Source: Hansschlegelia plantiphila
GTDB lineage: Bacteria > Pseudomonadota > Alphaproteobacteria > Rhizobiales > Methylopilaceae
Assembly: GCF_027922265.1 (NCBI RefSeq)
Contig: NZ_BSFI01000020.1
Span: 41,437-105,436, forward strand
Length of the DNA stretch: 64,000 nucleotides
Direction of reading: 5' to 3'
Below the pieces are notes generated by a model that saw only the letters and a list, made by a program, of their open reading frames with translations, ran no database searches and was not told the DNA's origin. The translations under genes were made by a program, and so were the position numbers. Each line of letters opens with the position of its first letter. Positions within the stretch are counted from its first letter, which is position 1. Shown piece after piece: positions 62,710 to 64,000 of this stretch.

Positions 62710-63435
62710 TCAGTCGAGGATGTCGCCGTGCTCCTCAACATAGCGGGCGAGGCCGAGGGTATGCTCGCGCGAGCGCTTCTCGGCGCCTTCGACGTCGCGG
62801 CGCTCGAGCGCCTCGATGATCGCGAGGTGGTCGTCCATCGAGCGCGTCGCGCGGTCGTCGCGGCCGATGGTGATCTGCCGGATGCCGCGGACGTGCATGA
62901 AGATGTTCGAGGTGATCTCCAGCAGCGCGACCGAACCCGAGATCTTCACCAGCGTCTGGTGGAACCGGATGTTCGCGTCGGAATACTCGCTGAGATAGTC
63001 GGAGGGCCGGTGGCTCTCGTTGAAGCCCTGGAACAGCTTGCGCAGCCGCGCGATCTCCGCGTCGCTCGCATGTTCGGCGATCAGGCGGGCGGCCATGCTC
63101 TCGAGCGCCGCCCAGGCCTGGATCATCTCGATGACTTCGCGCTTGGACTTCTTCAGCACCATGATGCCGCGGCGGGGCATCGACTTCACGAAGCCCTCCT
63201 GCTCAAGCATCGCGATCGCCTCGCGCACCGGCGTGCGGCTGACGCCGAGCCGCTCGGAGAGCTGGCGCTCGTCGAGCCACGCCGGGTCGGGCGAGGAATA
63301 GATGTCCATGTTGACGATGGCCTGCTTGAGAGCGGCGTAGACCTTCGTCTTATAAGTCTGCTCCGGCGCAAAACGCTCCAGGACGAGCGTTCCGTCGGAG
63401 TCCTCGTCGACAGGCCAACGCAACGGCGTTTTCAA
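62710..63435 (-). CDS. GntR-family (FCD) transcriptional regulator
   Basis: A 241-residue regulator with an N-terminal winged helix (YAALKQAIVNMDI, LDERQLSERLGVSRTPVREAIAMLEQEGFV) and a C-terminal all-helical FCD domain. The metal-binding pattern includes Asp/His in YSDANIRFHQTL, RSMDDHLAIIEAL and REHTLGLARYV. The likely start is a TTG at 63435, because GGGGAG lies 8-9 nt upstream. It lies directly upstream of mtkA on the same strand and is the best candidate local regulator of the mtk genes. Confidence 0.88.
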   Translation of the reverse strand: MKTPLRWPVDEDSDGTLVLERFAPEQTYKTKVYAALKQAIVNMDIYSSPDPAWLDERQLSERLGVSRTPVREAIAMLEQEGFVKSMPRRGIMVLKKSKREVIEMIQAWAALESMAARLIAEHASDAEIARLRKLFQGFNESHRPSDYLSEYSDANIRFHQTLVKISGSVALLEITSNIFMHVRGIRQITIGRDDRATRSMDDHLAIIEALERRDVEGAEKRSREHTLGLARYVEEHGDILD

Positions 63436-63473
63436 CAGATTTGCTCCCCGAAGCGTTAGGACTGACGCCCTTC

Positions 63474-63485
63474 TTGCATACCAGA
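63474..63485. promoter_or_regulatory. Candidate GntR operator upstream of gntR
   Basis: TTGCATACCAGA reads TCTGGTATGCAA on the minus strand and matches TTTGGTATACGT near mtkA in TGGTAT-C. It lies 39-50 nt upstream of the TTG start and would allow autoregulation. Confidence 0.35.
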
Positions 63486-63531
63486 GGGATGATCTTCTGG
63501 CGAAGCCGCAAACCGCCGCATACTTTAGCAT

Positions 63532-63561
63532 AAAAAGGGGCGGCCGCTTTCGCGACCGCCC
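63532..63561 (-). terminator. Rho-independent terminator of the sucD-like operon
   Basis: On the minus strand a 10-bp stem (GGGCGGTCGC with GCGGCCGCCC, one G-U) has a GAAA loop and is followed by CTTTTT. It separates the sucD-like operon from gntR. Confidence 0.85.
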
Positions 63562-63592
63562 TTCGCGTCGGATGGCGCCGACGCGTCTTCAG

Positions 63593-63616
63593 AAAGCCTG
63601 AGGGAGATCAGGCTTT
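63593..63616 (-). terminator. Second hairpin at the sucD-like stop codon
   Basis: AAAGCCTG and CAGGCTTT form a perfect 8-bp stem with an 8-nt loop that begins within the stop codon. On the minus strand it is followed by CTGAAG. It forms a tandem terminator with the hairpin 31 nt further on. Confidence 0.6.
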
Positions 63617-64000
63617 AACGGCTCGCCACGCGCAGCGGCCGATCCTGCTGGTCGCCCTTCAGCAATTCGACCAGTGTCTTTCCGAGGCGGGCCGGGGACG
63701 GCGAGACGCGGACGCCCGCCGCCTCCATCGCCGCGATCTTGTCCTCCGCGCCGCCCTTGCCTCCCGAGATGATCGCCCCGGCGTGGCCCATCCGCCGGCC
63801 GGGAGGCGCCGTGCGGCCCGCGATGAAGCCGACCGTCGGCTTCTTGCGCCCGCGCCTCGCCTCGTCGCTAAGAAACTGCGCCGCGTCCTCCTCCGCCGAG
63901 CCGCCGATCTCGCCGATCATCACGATCGACTCCGTCCGCTCGTCGGCCAGGAACAGCTCCAGCATGTCGATGAACTCGGTCCCCTTCACCGGGTCGCCGC
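63615..64000 (-). CDS. sucD: Succinyl-CoA ligase alpha subunit-like, 3' part
   Basis: The last 128 codons of a SucD-family gene, cut by the right edge. It shows [43 protein letters not shown] and the phospho-His region [60 protein letters not shown] is canonical for SucD, more so than the paralogue at 60436. A second malate-CoA ligase copy is less likely but cannot be excluded without the rest. Confidence 0.88.
   Translation of the reverse strand, partial: GDPVKGTEFIDMLELFLADERTESIVMIGEIGGSAEEDAAQFLSDEARRGRKKPTVGFIAGRTAPPGRRMGHAGAIISGGKGGAEDKIAAMEAAGVRVSPSPARLGKTLVELLKGDQQDRPLRVASR

Overview
The window is GC-rich DNA from a methylotrophic alphaproteobacterium. The gene set fits the order Hyphomicrobiales (Methylobacterium/Methylopila-type serine-cycle methylotrophs). 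This rests on a lanthanide-type XoxF methanol dehydrogenase, the complete H4MPT/methanofuran formaldehyde-oxidation pathway (fae, mtdB, mch, fhcABCD), serine-cycle malate-CoA ligase (mtkAB), and palindromic intergenic repeats of a kind common in that order. I see no rRNA, tRNA, CRISPR array, insertion sequence or phage gene.

Layout. 1-18 kb is the methanol/lanthanide region: a gene start running off the left edge, an OmpR-type two-component system, small exported proteins including a cupredoxin-like protein without copper ligands, fae, a Tat-exported nitrate/sulfonate-type ABC importer, a lut-type PQQ-associated ABC cluster (binding protein, beta-propeller, ATPase, permease, exported protein, extra TctC-like binding protein), then xoxJ and xoxF on the opposite strand and a quinoprotein-associated metallo-hydrolase. 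18-36 kb holds the C1-carrier enzymes and the biosynthesis of their cofactors, in tightly overlapping operons: methanofuran genes (MfnE-, MfnB- and MfnF-like), fhcCDAB, a pterin dehydratase, RFAP synthase, mtdB, mch, three ATP-grasp ligases, CitG-like, HisA-like, folB and folK. 36-41 kb has a stand-alone receiver protein and a CbbR/QscR-type LysR gene divergent from fbp, prk, rpe and cbbY, with no RuBisCO gene. 41-51 kb is an outer-membrane factor/adaptor/MdtB/MdtC efflux system and a short-form gnd. 51-59 kb is a MoxR/DUF58/VWA/VWA/TPR/BatD cluster similar in content to the mxaRSACKL maturation genes, then a DoxX gene. 59-64 kb holds a ketopantoate-reductase-like gene, mtkB, mtkA, a GntR regulator and the 3' part of a sucD-like gene.

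How it fits together: XoxF oxidises methanol in the periplasm; the lut-like transporter and accessory proteins probably serve lanthanide supply or quinoprotein maturation; Fae, MtdB, Mch and FhcABCD oxidise formaldehyde to formate; the cofactor cluster makes the carriers; MtkAB feeds the serine cycle. A TAATAAG/C box lies 70-85 nt upstream of the start codons of xoxF, a 71-aa exported protein, the left-edge gene and moxR, and further upstream of two more genes. This points to a shared regulon, possibly run by the local two-component system.
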